Positions 33,806-41,399 are shown, counted from the first letter of the stretch. The stretch: 64,000 nucleotides of DNA from Acidobacteriota bacterium (GCA_020637335.1 JACJWC010000015.1:76179-140178), one strand, 5' to 3'. Translations and numbers: made by a program. The notes: generated by a model from the letters alone, not told the origin.

Positions 33806-34026
33806 GCATTAGGATTCCAGTGGTCGCAGGCCAGGCAAGCGGCTTGAAACACGTTTTAGCGCATGTCCAAGCTTATATTGCTGCTCGGCTTGAAGCCCAA
33901 CGGTATATGCAAGCGCTTCGGCCCTTGGTTCTGGGCTTGATGTCAGACGGTCGGTATTCGGATGGGCGAGGTGAAAGCGGGCGGACTGTGGCTAACCCCA
34001 AAATCAGGTATGGAGATCCGCTGTGA
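33802..34026 (+). pseudogene. Degenerate DUF1801-like remnant
   Basis: A 74-residue frame. Its second half, YIAARLEAQRYMQALRPLVL and ESGRTVANPKIRYG, lines up with DUF1801 proteins (which read roughly YI-x-AQPE-x-KR-x-x-M-x-LH and ESGK-VSNP-IGYG). The first half is unrelated and the RLWFLDG core is scrambled to GRYSDGRG. It overlaps its neighbours by 4 bases on each side, so it is kept open by translational coupling even if not functional. Compare the fragment at 36140-36298. Confidence 0.5.
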
Positions 34027-34418
34027 GTTATGTTGTTTCGATACGACGTCCAGATTCGGCTCAAATTACAGCGGAGGAGTTCCGCTTATTGGTAACTCAA
34101 GATGATTCCTTCCACCCGCTAGGCCTTGAGGATGGGAAATCCTGCGTGTTCGAGTGGTTACCACCGGTTGGGAAAAATCCGGTCGTGTTTTCCTTTGCCG
34201 ATGGCGAGGTTTCTGTCACGACCCCGTCCCATGCTGCGCTGAAAAAGATGCAAGCACTGGCCAGGTCTCTTAATGCGCGGGTGATTGGCGAAGAAGGCGA
34301 AGATTTAACTGAGGTGGCGGTTCCCGATCGAGAATTGCCTTTCGCTGCCATTGCCTGGGGTTGTGCACTGGCGATCCTCTTGTTTGGTGCGGGTATATGG
34401 TGGTTCGCAGCGCATTGA
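34023..34418 (+). CDS. Hypothetical single-pass membrane protein
   Basis: A 131-residue protein with a GTG start overlapping the upstream stop (GTGA). Soluble part to about residue 105 (EEFRLLVTQDDSFHPLGLEDGKSCVFEWLP, then DGEVSVTTPSHAALKKMQALA). One C-terminal membrane helix follows (FAAIAWGCALAILLFGAGIWWF). The N-terminal region resembles small proteins annotated as hypothetical in immunity loci. Third gene of the trio. Confidence 0.7.
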   Translation: MSYVVSIRRPDSAQITAEEFRLLVTQDDSFHPLGLEDGKSCVFEWLPPVGKNPVVFSFADGEVSVTTPSHAALKKMQALARSLNARVIGEEGEDLTEVAVPDRELPFAAIAWGCALAILLFGAGIWWFAAH

Positions 34419-34766
34419 TGGTTGCCGGAAAGTGAAAGATCTAAGAGCCGTCCCCGGGAAAAATCCTTAGAAACCTGAGTTGAATGGAACCACGAATGGA
34501 CACTAATGCACACGAATAATGGGATGAATCCGGTGTTTTGAACGATCGTTTGCCGCCCGGGTTGACAACCCAGGTCACGATGGACGTTAGCTCCGCTTCG
34601 CTGGTGGAGGACGTTACTATCGAATTGAATAGTTCGCGCCATGGGGCACGTGCGAATCCATGCTGAATGCCGTCCTGCGCTATGCGAGAATAATCCGCTG
34701 TTCGTTTGCCTCATGGTTAGCTTGGGTATGATTTTGAAAAGTTTTTTTAGCGAGGAGCAAAACCAC
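34419..34766. other. Gene-free stretch with family D copy 2
   Basis: It holds family-D copy 2 (34481-34580) with an extended tail (GGAGGACGTTAC) that recurs near 24370. The remainder is the leader of the next gene. Confidence 0.5.
34481..34580 (+). repeat. Family D repeat, copy 2
   Basis: Near-identical to 33120-33217. The 3' part CCCGGGTTGACAACCCAGG can form a hairpin and is also found near 24345. Confidence 0.7.
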
Positions 34767-35249
34767 GTGGACGGTCAGGAAATTGTGTTTTCGTTCAATT
34801 TGCGACCGCATGGCTGGAGTGAATTTCGTTTTTGGGTTGATGGCCATGAACTTCGTTTTCGAACCACGCACCTATTTAACAATCCGCTTGCCGATCTGCT
34901 TCAATCTCTGACTACGCTTTTGGCGGGTTCCAAAAATATCGATTTTTTCTGGTTTGATGAGCCGGGAACAGTGAAGGTTGAAATGGCAACATTGCCGGAT
35001 CAGCCCGATTTGGTCCATGTCCACTTGACGGAACACGATTCGACAGGAACTTGGAACGACAGCGATAAGACGCTTGCCGAACACTCGTTTGGCGTGCAGC
35101 TCCAGCATCTCGGTGCCTGTCTCTACGGTGAAATGGTCAAGCTGAATGAGCTCATGAAGCTCGAATCTTTTGCCCAGAACCGGCGCTCAGCCTATCCGAC
35201 AGCCGAAATGAACACCTTTATGCAAGCCTACAGGCGAAGATTTCCCTAA
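34767..35249 (+). CDS. Hypothetical protein in immunity-type island
   Basis: A 160-residue protein with GTG 34767 chosen because GAGGAG lies nine bases upstream; the frame is open to 34641. The layout (EIVFSFNLRPHGWSEFRFWVDG, LFNNPLADLLQSLTTLLAG, FFWFDEPGTVKVEMA) is that of a compact beta-sheet protein related to a common bacterial DUF seen in toxin-immunity loci. I cannot name the family. Confidence 0.65.
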   Translation: MDGQEIVFSFNLRPHGWSEFRFWVDGHELRFRTTHLFNNPLADLLQSLTTLLAGSKNIDFFWFDEPGTVKVEMATLPDQPDLVHVHLTEHDSTGTWNDSDKTLAEHSFGVQLQHLGACLYGEMVKLNELMKLESFAQNRRSAYPTAEMNTFMQAYRRRFP

Positions 35250-35336
35250 AATGGGGGGTTAAATCCGATCCCACTCTTTCCCGACTAATTTATTGTGTTG
35301 ATTCCGGTCTTTAAAACGTTTCCTGGAGGTCCAAAA

Positions 35337-35681
35337 ATGGTTATGTATGCTGAAATAATTGCGATTGGACCGTTTTCCAGGGACATTGTCGGTTTTCTTG
35401 AATATCCTAAACCGTATTACGAAAATACCCGGGAAGGTGCAATCGTTAACCTGACCCTCTTTGGCATCGTGGAGGGCACCGCGCTGAGTACACAGTTCGC
35501 CAAAATTTTTGGAGTGATGGATCCATGGGACTTCAATCAGCATCAAATTAATGGCCATGCCATTGATTTTGAGGCCTTGCATGATTTTGTGAAGACCTAC
35601 AAGGAATACGAGAAAGACGCCAAAAAACTTGAGGTTCTTTCCAAGCATGGATTTGAATTCCACTTCGCCCCCAATGGTTAA
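35337..35681 (+). CDS. Hypothetical protein in immunity-type island
   Basis: A 114-residue protein. ATG 35337 follows TGGAGGTCC; the frame opens earlier at 35295. Sequence VMYAEIIAIGPFSRDIVGFL and the helical C-terminus (FEALHDFVKTYKEYEKDAKKLEVLSKHG) do not match a family I know. Small size and neighbours suggest an immunity-type protein. Confidence 0.65.
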   Translation: MVMYAEIIAIGPFSRDIVGFLEYPKPYYENTREGAIVNLTLFGIVEGTALSTQFAKIFGVMDPWDFNQHQINGHAIDFEALHDFVKTYKEYEKDAKKLEVLSKHGFEFHFAPNG

Positions 35682-35797
35682 AATTAAACGGCCCTGTGAA
35701 TGGTTAAGCGACGTTAAAAGGCCGCATTTCACTTTACTTGGGATGGGCTGGGGATGAAGATAGCCTTTCAGTATTGTTTTCAGGAGCCGGAATTGAA

Positions 35798-36088
35798 ATG
35801 ACATGGTATGAGCCGGATGACCCTTTACCCCGAGAACAATGTCCCTGTTGTGACTACATTTCGCTTCCTGAGCGCGGCGAATATTTAATTTGTCCCATTT
35901 GCTTTTGGGAAGATGATGGGCAAGATCTTGACGCTTTGGATATGGCGTCCGGACCCAATCATGGGTTAACCCTGCGGGAAAGTCGTGACAATTTTTTAAA
36001 TTATGGCGCGTGTGATCGACGGATGGTCAAACACGTCTTGTCGTCGAGTGAACTCGAGCATTTTGAGCATCGGCCAAGAACTATTTGA
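35798..36088 (+). CDS. CPCC family cysteine-rich protein
   Basis: A 96-residue protein with the family signature CPCCDYISLPERGEYLICPI followed by CFWEDDGQ. Two CxxC pairs probably bind zinc. The C-terminal LTLRESRDNFLNYGACDRRM is also typical. ATG 35798 has GGAG upstream; the frame opens at 35738. The family is frequent in immunity-type gene clusters, but its function is not established. Confidence 0.85.
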   Translation: MTWYEPDDPLPREQCPCCDYISLPERGEYLICPICFWEDDGQDLDALDMASGPNHGLTLRESRDNFLNYGACDRRMVKHVLSSSELEHFEHRPRTI

Positions 36089-36139
36089 TTTTCTTGAAGT
36101 GGAGTTGGTTTTCAGTGGAGACGAAGTTTGGGAGATGAA

Positions 36140-36298
36140 ATGAACGTTGGAGCGCAGATTCAGGGTTATATCGTGGCTCAGCCGGAAGCCAAACAACGGG
36201 ACCTGCAAACGCTGCACGAGCTGGTTCTGAGTCTGATGCCGGACTGCCGGTTGTGGTTTTTGGATGGTCGCAACTCCAAACTGCTGAACCTAGGCTAG
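36140..36298 (+). pseudogene. DUF1801 gene truncated by a family A element
   Basis: A good ribosome-binding site (GGGAGATGAA) and ATG start a frame reading NVGAQIQGYIVAQPEAKQRD, LQTLHELVLSLMPDCRLWFL, DGRNSK. This is the N-terminal third of a DUF1801/YdhG-like protein. It ends in a stop exactly where the family-A element at 36298 begins. The remaining ~80 residues are absent. Confidence 0.75.
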
Positions 36299-36412
36299 TT
36301 GCGCCCCTTCAGGGCGCCCCGGATTTGGGGTGGCTTTTTCCTGGGCCTGCGGTTCGCTCGCAGCGCTCGCGCCCTTGACCCAGGCTATCCACGTTTCGAC
36401 CTTTCAGGCCGC
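36298..36412 (+). repeat. Family A element, copy 9
   Basis: Full length: GTTGCGCCCCTTCAGGGCGC ... CGACCTTTCAGGCCG. Its first base coincides with the last base of the stop codon of the truncated DUF1801 gene. Confidence 0.85.
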
Positions 36413-36461
36413 TTGAATTAAAGGGATACGCCTACAAATTCATGGATCTTTCATTGTCCCG

Positions 36462-36533
36462 CGCTATTTGTCCTTCCCCAACCGCCTTCGGCTGGAGGTC
36501 CCAACACGTGACCTCCCCACCCGGAAAGACCAA
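36462..36533 (+). repeat. Dispersed repeat family E, copy 2 (partial)
   Basis: Conserved block CCTTCCCCAACCGCCT, CTGGAGGTCCCAACACG and the CCGGAAAGACCA end match the copy at 3969-4088. It lies 50 bases after family-A copy 9. Confidence 0.6.
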
Positions 36534-36591
36534 CCGATGTTCGTAAACCTCATCTGAAAAATGTGAAGTAAAAACCAGGACTTGACAGGTT

Positions 36592-37089
36592 TTATAGGAA
36601 TGTCTGCGGTACTTCATCGGCTTTTTGGATGTGTCGATTGGCCTTGGGGACTAGGATTCCGTAGTAGAGGGCGGTTGAGAGCAGGGTGAATACGACGGTA
36701 GCACCGAGGTCCCACACGTCGATCCGATGGGATTCGGAGGCGCTCAGCACCTCATACCCGATGAGACCGATAAAGGTCATCAGGATGATCTGGTGTGGCT
36801 TCATGTGGTCGGATCGGATCATGGTTAAGAGCATGAAAATGGCGGTAACCGTTCCGAAGGAGTTTCCCAAGGTATCGGCGATGTGGTAATCGTTTATCCG
36901 GTTGGCGTAGATGTATGGCCGATAAAAACTCCGCGCTACTTCGGTCAGAAAATAGGCGCTGATGCCAACGGCGAAGGTGCTTTTTTTGAGTGGCAGCCAT
37001 TCACCCACCCGAATGAGGTGGTGACGAACGCCCCAGCCGATGAAGGGAATTAAAACAAAGGGCACAAAATTCGAATAGTGGAGTTCCAT
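36592..37089 (-). CDS. Hypothetical multi-pass membrane protein
   Basis: A 165-residue protein with four probable membrane helices (FVPFVLIPFIGWGV, FAVGISAYFLTEVA, GTVTAIFMLLTMI and WDLGATVVFTLLSTALYYGI). It carries a charged segment FYRPYIYANRINDYHIADTLGN between helices 2 and 3. Start at ATG 37089 (a second ATG at 37101 is possible). It resembles VanZ-like or small uncharacterised membrane proteins only in topology. It is the only long minus-strand gene in this part of the island besides the transposase. Confidence 0.7.
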   Translation of the reverse strand: MELHYSNFVPFVLIPFIGWGVRHHLIRVGEWLPLKKSTFAVGISAYFLTEVARSFYRPYIYANRINDYHIADTLGNSFGTVTAIFMLLTMIRSDHMKPHQIILMTFIGLIGYEVLSASESHRIDVWDLGATVVFTLLSTALYYGILVPKANRHIQKADEVPQTFL

Positions 37090-37254
37090 AGCGGCCCGCA
37101 TCCCCTAAAAAAGCATAACATGAAGGGTGCTGTATCCCTCCCATCCGCCATCGATAACAAAGTCGGTGTGGTTGTCCAAGAAAACTGTCACTGTTCGGCA
37201 GGCCAGGCATAGGAAAAATCCGACTTTTCCACTCATTGACGAAATCTGTAAAAC

Positions 37255-37510
37255 CTTGAAAGGAACCACGAATGGACACGAAGACCCACGAATGCTGGGT
37301 GAATTGAATATACGGAGTTTATGCTGCCAGTCGGAAATGAATCCGGCCGTTCCCCGCGGTCAAAAGACTTAAATCGAAGTCCGCATCCGCCCGGCCCCGA
37401 AGGGAGCCGAACAACAGAGGCCCCCAGTAAAGCGAGCGTCCGCGAGCGACTGGGGGAGGGGACGCGCGAACCACCAAGCCCACCAAAGTGCGCGCTCGCA
37501 TTACCCCGCA
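37255..37510. repeat. Family C structured element, copy 2
   Basis: Matches 26801-27060 over its whole length, including GGAACCACGAATGGACACGA, the CCCCCAGT/ACTGGGGG stem and its GCGAGC arm. Differences are scattered single bases. Confidence 0.7.
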
Positions 37511-37613
37511 GCCCACTTCAACGATGATACGGCGTTCGTTCGGTCATAGACGGAGGTTGGAAAAACGTTTTGGAATGCGGCGACGTGTCGCCGCTTTCAG
37601 GGCGCTTCGGAGA

Positions 37614-37745
37614 TGGGGTGGGTAGACGGTCTCTTTTAACCAACGGGAGCCCTTTAGGGCGGTTGAGCATTGGTTTCTAATCCAACCTGGGGTTTGGGAT
37701 GGCTACCCAATTTTTCATTTTTGTTTCTCAACTCGACCGGGTATA
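37614..37745 (+). repeat. Family B core fragment, diverged
   Basis: GGGTGGGTAGACGGT, then AGCCCTTTAGGGCG-TTGA and CTGGGGTTTGGG match the cores at 24455-24560 and 29196-29300 with about 80% identity by eye. The inverted-repeat arms are missing. Confidence 0.6.
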
Positions 37746-37952
37746 AGGGTTCATTGATCACATTTTTCGAATCTGGTGAAGCGACGAAATTCGGCAAGAG
37801 TTGTACACTGGAGGATGGATTGCGAAGTAGATACGAATCGTTAACGGAGGGTAAGTTAATAACATGTTCGTGTTTCGTGCCTTAAATATCCTTTTTTATC
37901 AGGAGTTTTGCCTTTGAGCTTTTCGCATAAGGCGTTTGCTTTCTCCTGACAG

Positions 37953-38426
37953 ATGTTTGAAGTTGGGTTGGCGCACCTTCTTGACCAAGCCCTTGTGCAG
38001 AATAACGCTGTCGGTCTTGAAGCCTTCATCAACGCAAATCTTGATTCCTGTTCGAGCCCCTACGACGGTAGGGTTCTTGGTTCCGACTGGAAGAAACTTC
38101 TTGAATTGGGCACAACCCAAGAAATTGGGGACTTTGCGCTGACCAGATACTACGACCCAAAGGAAGACTTCGGCCTTGGTGAATCCTGGCCGGATTTGGA
38201 GGCTTGGCTGCCAATTCCGATGCGCGCGGCTCTGCTTGGGATAGCCATTGGACCAGCAGAGAATTTATTTGATCCAGGCCGTCAAGGTAGTTACATCCAA
38301 TCGCCAGCGCTGGTTCGAGAAAGTGCCTCAGTGCTCGGTAGCCTTGACGTTCCTGTTTTGCAGGCGTTTCAGCGTCAATTGGTCAGGGTTGCAGCGTCTG
38401 GCCAGGGAATTTATGTTACCTTCTGA
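37953..38426 (+). CDS. Hypothetical protein in immunity-type island
   Basis: A 157-residue soluble protein (AHLLDQALVQNNAVGLEAFI, LEAWLPIPMRAALLGIAIGP, VPVLQAFQRQLVRVAASGQG) of unknown family. The LPIPMRAALLGIAIGP segment is reminiscent of small conserved proteins linked to immunity loci. Start at ATG 37953; weak ribosome-binding site. Confidence 0.65.
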   Translation: MFEVGLAHLLDQALVQNNAVGLEAFINANLDSCSSPYDGRVLGSDWKKLLELGTTQEIGDFALTRYYDPKEDFGLGESWPDLEAWLPIPMRAALLGIAIGPAENLFDPGRQGSYIQSPALVRESASVLGSLDVPVLQAFQRQLVRVAASGQGIYVTF

Positions 38427-38712
38427 TCGGGCCCGGTTGTTAGTGTCAAGCTGAACGACCCTGCAAAATTTTGCCCGACAACTTTTCAGCTCAAAAGTGG
38501 CTTGATTCCATAAATACCCGAAGACCCACAAAATCTGATGAGAAAGAGGTTGTGGCTTGGATTATCCATCAACCTTAATACTTCGCCTCGTCAATAGAAC
38601 CCCTCCATGATCTTGGAATTGCTGAGGATAAAAGCAGGATTGATTTTTAATACCATGTGCATTGGGGATGAAAACTTGGTTTTTTTGGGATAATGTAACG
38701 CCCATTTTTTTG

Positions 38713-38827
38713 GTTGCGCCCCTTCAGGGCGCCCCGAATCTTGTTGGGGTTGTTAACCCAGGCCTGCGTTGGCTCGCCAGGCTCGCCACCTTGGCCTGGG
38801 CTTTGAAAATGACGGCCTTTCAGGCCT
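38713..38827 (+). repeat. Family A element, copy 10
   Basis: Full length: GTTGCGCCCCTTCAGGGCGC ... GACGGCCTTTCAGGCC. The central stem is the TTGGCTCGCC variant shared with 40125-40239. Confidence 0.85.
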
Positions 38828-38981
38828 AAAACGTAGCTAAACATGTGAGTTTTCGGTCAATTAGCGGTATCTTTAGGGCTTTGGTGGGTTCTGGAATCTG
38901 GGGAGTGCATATGAAATACACTGCTGAATTTTTAAGATCCAAAGGCTTGCAATCGCAAAGCGAAATTTGAGTCAATCAAAT

Positions 38982-39095
38982 GCGGCCTGAAGGGCCGCAA
39001 TGTGAATAGCCCGGGTCAAGAACCGTAGCGCAGCGTAGGTTCGCAGGCCCGGGTTAAGTCCACCATGATTCCGGGGCGCCCTGACAGGGCGCAAC
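38982..39095 (-). repeat. Family A element, copy 11 (left flank of transposase)
   Basis: Reads GCGGCCTGAAGGGCCGC ... GCGCCCTGACAGGGCGCAAC. It lies 20 bases from the transposase stop and is inverted relative to copy 12 on the other side. Confidence 0.85.
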
Positions 39096-39115
39096 TTCAT
39101 CGCATCCTGATCCCA

Positions 39116-39565
39116 TCAATCCCACAGATAACGTTCATCGTATGCGACACCGTTTTTTTCCAGGAGACGTAAATACTCTGTTTCAAAATCCTCATGCGCA
39201 TGATGCTGCTCTTGATCGGCAATGTATTTTTTGACAGCCGGAACATGAGAGGCACTTACGCTAAAACAACCGTAGCCAGGTTGCCAATAGAATCGCTCAA
39301 GACCTTGCTCTTTCACCCATTTAGAACTGTCTTCCTTGATTTCGCCAATCAAATCCGGAGGCAAGATCGTTTTCCCCATTCCCAGCAAGAGATGGGCGTG
39401 ATCCACATATCCATTCACAATGATAGGTAGATAGCCTTGGCCCTTACAGGCAGAAAACAGGTAGGCAAATAATCGGTGTCGGAGATCAAAATCCTGGAGG
39501 TAAGCGCGTCGCTTCTTGGTTGAAAAGACGACATGCAGGTAGACCTGAAACAGAGATTGCGACAT
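39116..39565 (-). CDS. tnpA: IS200/IS605-family Y1 HUH transposase (TnpA)
   Basis: A 149-residue single-strand transposase that cuts at hairpin-marked ends. The HUH motif is His56-Ala-His58 (VDHAHLL). The catalytic Tyr is expected at Tyr114 (VKKYIADQEQHH). WVKEQGL, WQPGYGCFSVS and the C-terminal DERYLWD are typical. It appears complete, with normal length. It is framed by inverted family-A elements (38982-39095 and 39661-39774), which makes it a strong candidate for the enzyme that moves that family. No TnpB gene is present. Confidence 0.93.
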   Translation of the reverse strand: MSQSLFQVYLHVVFSTKKRRAYLQDFDLRHRLFAYLFSACKGQGYLPIIVNGYVDHAHLLLGMGKTILPPDLIGEIKEDSSKWVKEQGLERFYWQPGYGCFSVSASHVPAVKKYIADQEQHHAHEDFETEYLRLLEKNGVAYDERYLWD

Positions 39566-39660
39566 TTCGAACTCCTAAAAAATCAATTGTTTTCGAATTT
39601 TAGCAAAATTTAGTGAAATCAGAATTTTTTCATTTGCAACTTTCAAAAGCGGAGTGAAGG

Positions 39661-39774
39661 GTTGCGCCCCTTCAGGGCGCCACGGATTTGGGGTGGCTTT
39701 TTCCTGGGCCTGCGGTTCGCTCGCAGCGCTCGCGACCTTGACCCAGGCTATTCACGTTTCGGCCTTTCAGGCCG
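39661..39774 (+). repeat. Family A element, copy 12 (right flank of transposase)
   Basis: Full length: GTTGCGCCCCTTCAGGGCGC ... CGGCCTTTCAGGCCG. It lies 95 bases upstream of the transposase start and is inverted relative to copy 11. Confidence 0.85.
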
Positions 39775-39955
39775 AATACCCACAGCGAATGGTTCGTGGC
39801 AACCAGGTGTTTGGCGTTGCCAGCGTTGGATTGAGATGTTGGCCATCATCGGGCTGGGTCCAGAACACGCGCTGGCGAGAATTCTTTCCTCCGCCTCCGC
39901 CTCGCATGACAATGCGACGGTTGTGATTGGGATAGTTGATTAGAGGCGGTCGGTT
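39775..39955 (+). pseudogene. Possible C-terminal gene fragment between family A copies
   Basis: A plus-strand frame that enters from copy 12 reads IEMLAIIGLGPEHALARILS, SASASHDNATVVIGIVD and stops at 39943. It looks more protein-like than repeat sequence, so it may be the end of a gene whose front was replaced by copy 12. Family unknown; weak evidence. Confidence 0.3.
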
Positions 39956-39959
39956 TTTT

Positions 39960-40070
39960 GGCCTGAAAGGTCAAGATTTTCAGAGCCCAGGTCAAGAACC
40001 GGAGCTTGCGTAGGTTCGCAGGCCTGGGAAGGGGATGCCGCAATTCTTGGGAGCCCTGTAAGGGCGCGAT
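39960..40070 (-). repeat. Family A element, copy 13
   Basis: Full length but diverged: GGCCTGAAAGGTCAAGATTT ... GAGCCCTGTAAGGGCGC. It forms an inverted pair with copy 14, 54 bases away. Confidence 0.75.
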
Positions 40071-40124
40071 TGCGGATGTGTCCGTGGGGTGAGGCCTGCA
40101 GCCGATCTGTTTCGGCGTTGGTCT

Positions 40125-40239
40125 GTTGCGCCCCTTCAGGGCGCCCCGAATCTTGTTGGGGTCGTAAACCCAGGCCTGCGTTGGCTCGCCGTACTCGCCA
40201 ACTTGGCCTGGGCTTTGAAAATGGCTGCCTTTCAGGCCT
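40125..40239 (+). repeat. Family A element, copy 14
   Basis: Full length: GTTGCGCCCCTTCAGGGCGC ... GGCTGCCTTTCAGGCC. The clearest case of three stems: GCGCCC/GGGCGC, CCCAGGCC/GGCCTGGG with inner TTGGC/GCCAA, and GCC/GGC with a TTTCA loop. Confidence 0.85.
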
Positions 40240-40332
40240 GGGTTGTGGGATTGGTTTGGAACCAGTTACACGATTGAGGTCCGGATGGCATAATTGACCT
40301 ACTACCCATCCTAATTGGAGGAATATTCCAGT

Positions 40333-40671
40333 ATGAATTTCCCGCTTGATGATGATGGTCATGTTTTGCGGCGGATGGCTGAACACGGTTTTGACTTTAC
40401 GGTACCTGCAATCATCGATTTCAATATCGATTTTGACCATTGGCCCTTATCCGACGCTGAAATGGCGCGCATAAGAGGCGCTTTTCCCAATGCAGGCGCG
40501 ATTGATCCCGATGAGGAAGATCTTGAGATGGGAAACCAACTTGGCTATGTCGCGTTTCAAGTTCGGGCATTGGTTACCCATGAATTGGTGGTCAAGATTC
40601 AGCAACGGGCCTCCGTTTTGACCAAAGACATTGGTGGGGTTTGCGAGTCTTGGGGTGTTTGGCAGAAATGA
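40333..40671 (+). CDS. RraB-like protein (ribonuclease E inhibitor family)
   Basis: A 112-residue protein with the RraB-type layout: NFPLDDDGHVLRRMAEHGFD, a DFNIDFDHWPLSDAEM strand-helix, and the acidic AIDPDEEDLEMGNQLGYV. E. coli RraB binds and inhibits RNase E. Distant members occur in immunity-type clusters, so the target here may differ. ATG 40333 follows GGAGGA. Its stop overlaps the next start (ATGA). Confidence 0.8.
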   Translation: MNFPLDDDGHVLRRMAEHGFDFTVPAIIDFNIDFDHWPLSDAEMARIRGAFPNAGAIDPDEEDLEMGNQLGYVAFQVRALVTHELVVKIQQRASVLTKDIGGVCESWGVWQK

Positions 40672-41228
40672 TGGGGCAGCCTAATTCCAATACGCCAAGG
40701 TTCACAGATGTTGATCAAATCCTCCAAGCCTTGAATATTCGCGTTTTTGAAGAACCTTTCCTGAGCGTTCGGGATGAGGATGGGTATCCAAACCTCAAAA
40801 ACCCGCTACATCTAGTGGTTCTTCTGATTGATTGTGATACGGAATCCAGCATGAACGGCATTCTTGGGTTTTTGGAGAATTCTACCGGCCAGCACTTAAG
40901 AAAAACCATTGAGGCACTTGATTTGATTGGTGCAACCAGATCGGCTGATGTTCTGCGTGGCCTCTGGGAATTGATGGAATCCCACTCCATTACATGGGAA
41001 CGGTTGCGTCGGGACTTCGAAAATCATGAAATGCATGAATTGACCTCATTCTCAACGCTTCATGGCGGTGAGGTCGATGACTTCACAGATGAGGTTCAAA
41101 GACGTTTTGCGGGTTTCAATTTGTTTTTTTCGCCAAATGACCTTGAGGATGATTATTCACTTCTCAAGCGGTATTTGGAGCCGCGTTTCGACCAACTCTT
41201 CAATTTAATGAGCCAATACGAATCCTGA
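40668..41228 (+). CDS. DMP19/DUF4375-like protein (second copy)
   Basis: A 186-residue protein with a diverged DMP19 core: LLIDCDTESSMNGILGFLEN, STGQHLRKTIEALDLIGATR, SADVLRGLWELM. ATG 40668 overlaps the RraB-like stop, so the pair is translationally coupled. It shares the family with 26301-26765 but little direct identity. Family-A copy 15 begins 7 bases after its stop. Confidence 0.75.
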   Translation: MMGQPNSNTPRFTDVDQILQALNIRVFEEPFLSVRDEDGYPNLKNPLHLVVLLIDCDTESSMNGILGFLENSTGQHLRKTIEALDLIGATRSADVLRGLWELMESHSITWERLRRDFENHEMHELTSFSTLHGGEVDDFTDEVQRRFAGFNLFFSPNDLEDDYSLLKRYLEPRFDQLFNLMSQYES

Positions 41229-41235
41229 GGTGTTT

Positions 41236-41350
41236 GTTGCGCCCCTTCAGGGCTCCCCGAGCTCTGCTTAGGTCATCACCCAGGCCTGCGGTCGGTTCGC
41301 TGCGCTCACCGGCCTTTGCCTGGGCTTTGAAAATGGCGGCCTTTCAGGCC
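41236..41350 (+). repeat. Family A element, copy 15
   Basis: Full length: GTTGCGCCCCTTCAGGGCTC ... GGCGGCCTTTCAGGCC. It sits between the DMP19-like stop and the next gene's start region, so it may supply that gene's leader or terminate the island transcript. Confidence 0.85.
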
Positions 41351-41399
41351 TTATCTTTTGGGCTTTGTTTTTTCTGAATTTGGGTGGGTTGGGGTTGGA

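Larger units (their letters stand above)
37102..37952. other. Long gene-free repeat block
   Basis: 850 bases with no gene I can support. It contains family-C copy 2 (37255-37510), a family-A left fragment (37548-37612) and a diverged family-B core (37614-37745). Open frames here, such as 37670-37885, are read through repeat sequence. Confidence 0.6.
38427..39115. other. Gene-free stretch with two family A copies
   Basis: It contains family-A copies 10 (38713-38827, plus) and 11 (38982-39095, minus), facing each other, and otherwise unassigned AT-rich sequence. No gene or terminator was supported. Confidence 0.55.

Noticed and set aside
37670..37885. Possible 71-residue protein
   Set aside because: Much of it is read through the diverged family-B core, and no start signal or homologue is apparent.
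39775..39955. Confident gene assignment between family A copies 12 and 13
   Set aside because: The frame is too short and unlike any family I know; it is retained only as a low-confidence fragment.
29669..41228. Integron cassette array
   Set aside because: Small co-oriented genes separated by repeats recall cassettes, but family A lacks the RYYYAAC/GTTRRRY core pattern, repeats do not follow each gene, and no IntI-type integrase is present.
21436..41350. CRISPR array
   Set aside because: Repeats are too long, vary in spacing and orientation, and no cas gene is visible.
41358..41399. Extended start of the MBL-fold gene
   Set aside because: The upstream TTG lies against the repeat end and adds an implausible prefix before the signal peptide; ATG 41400 is simpler.
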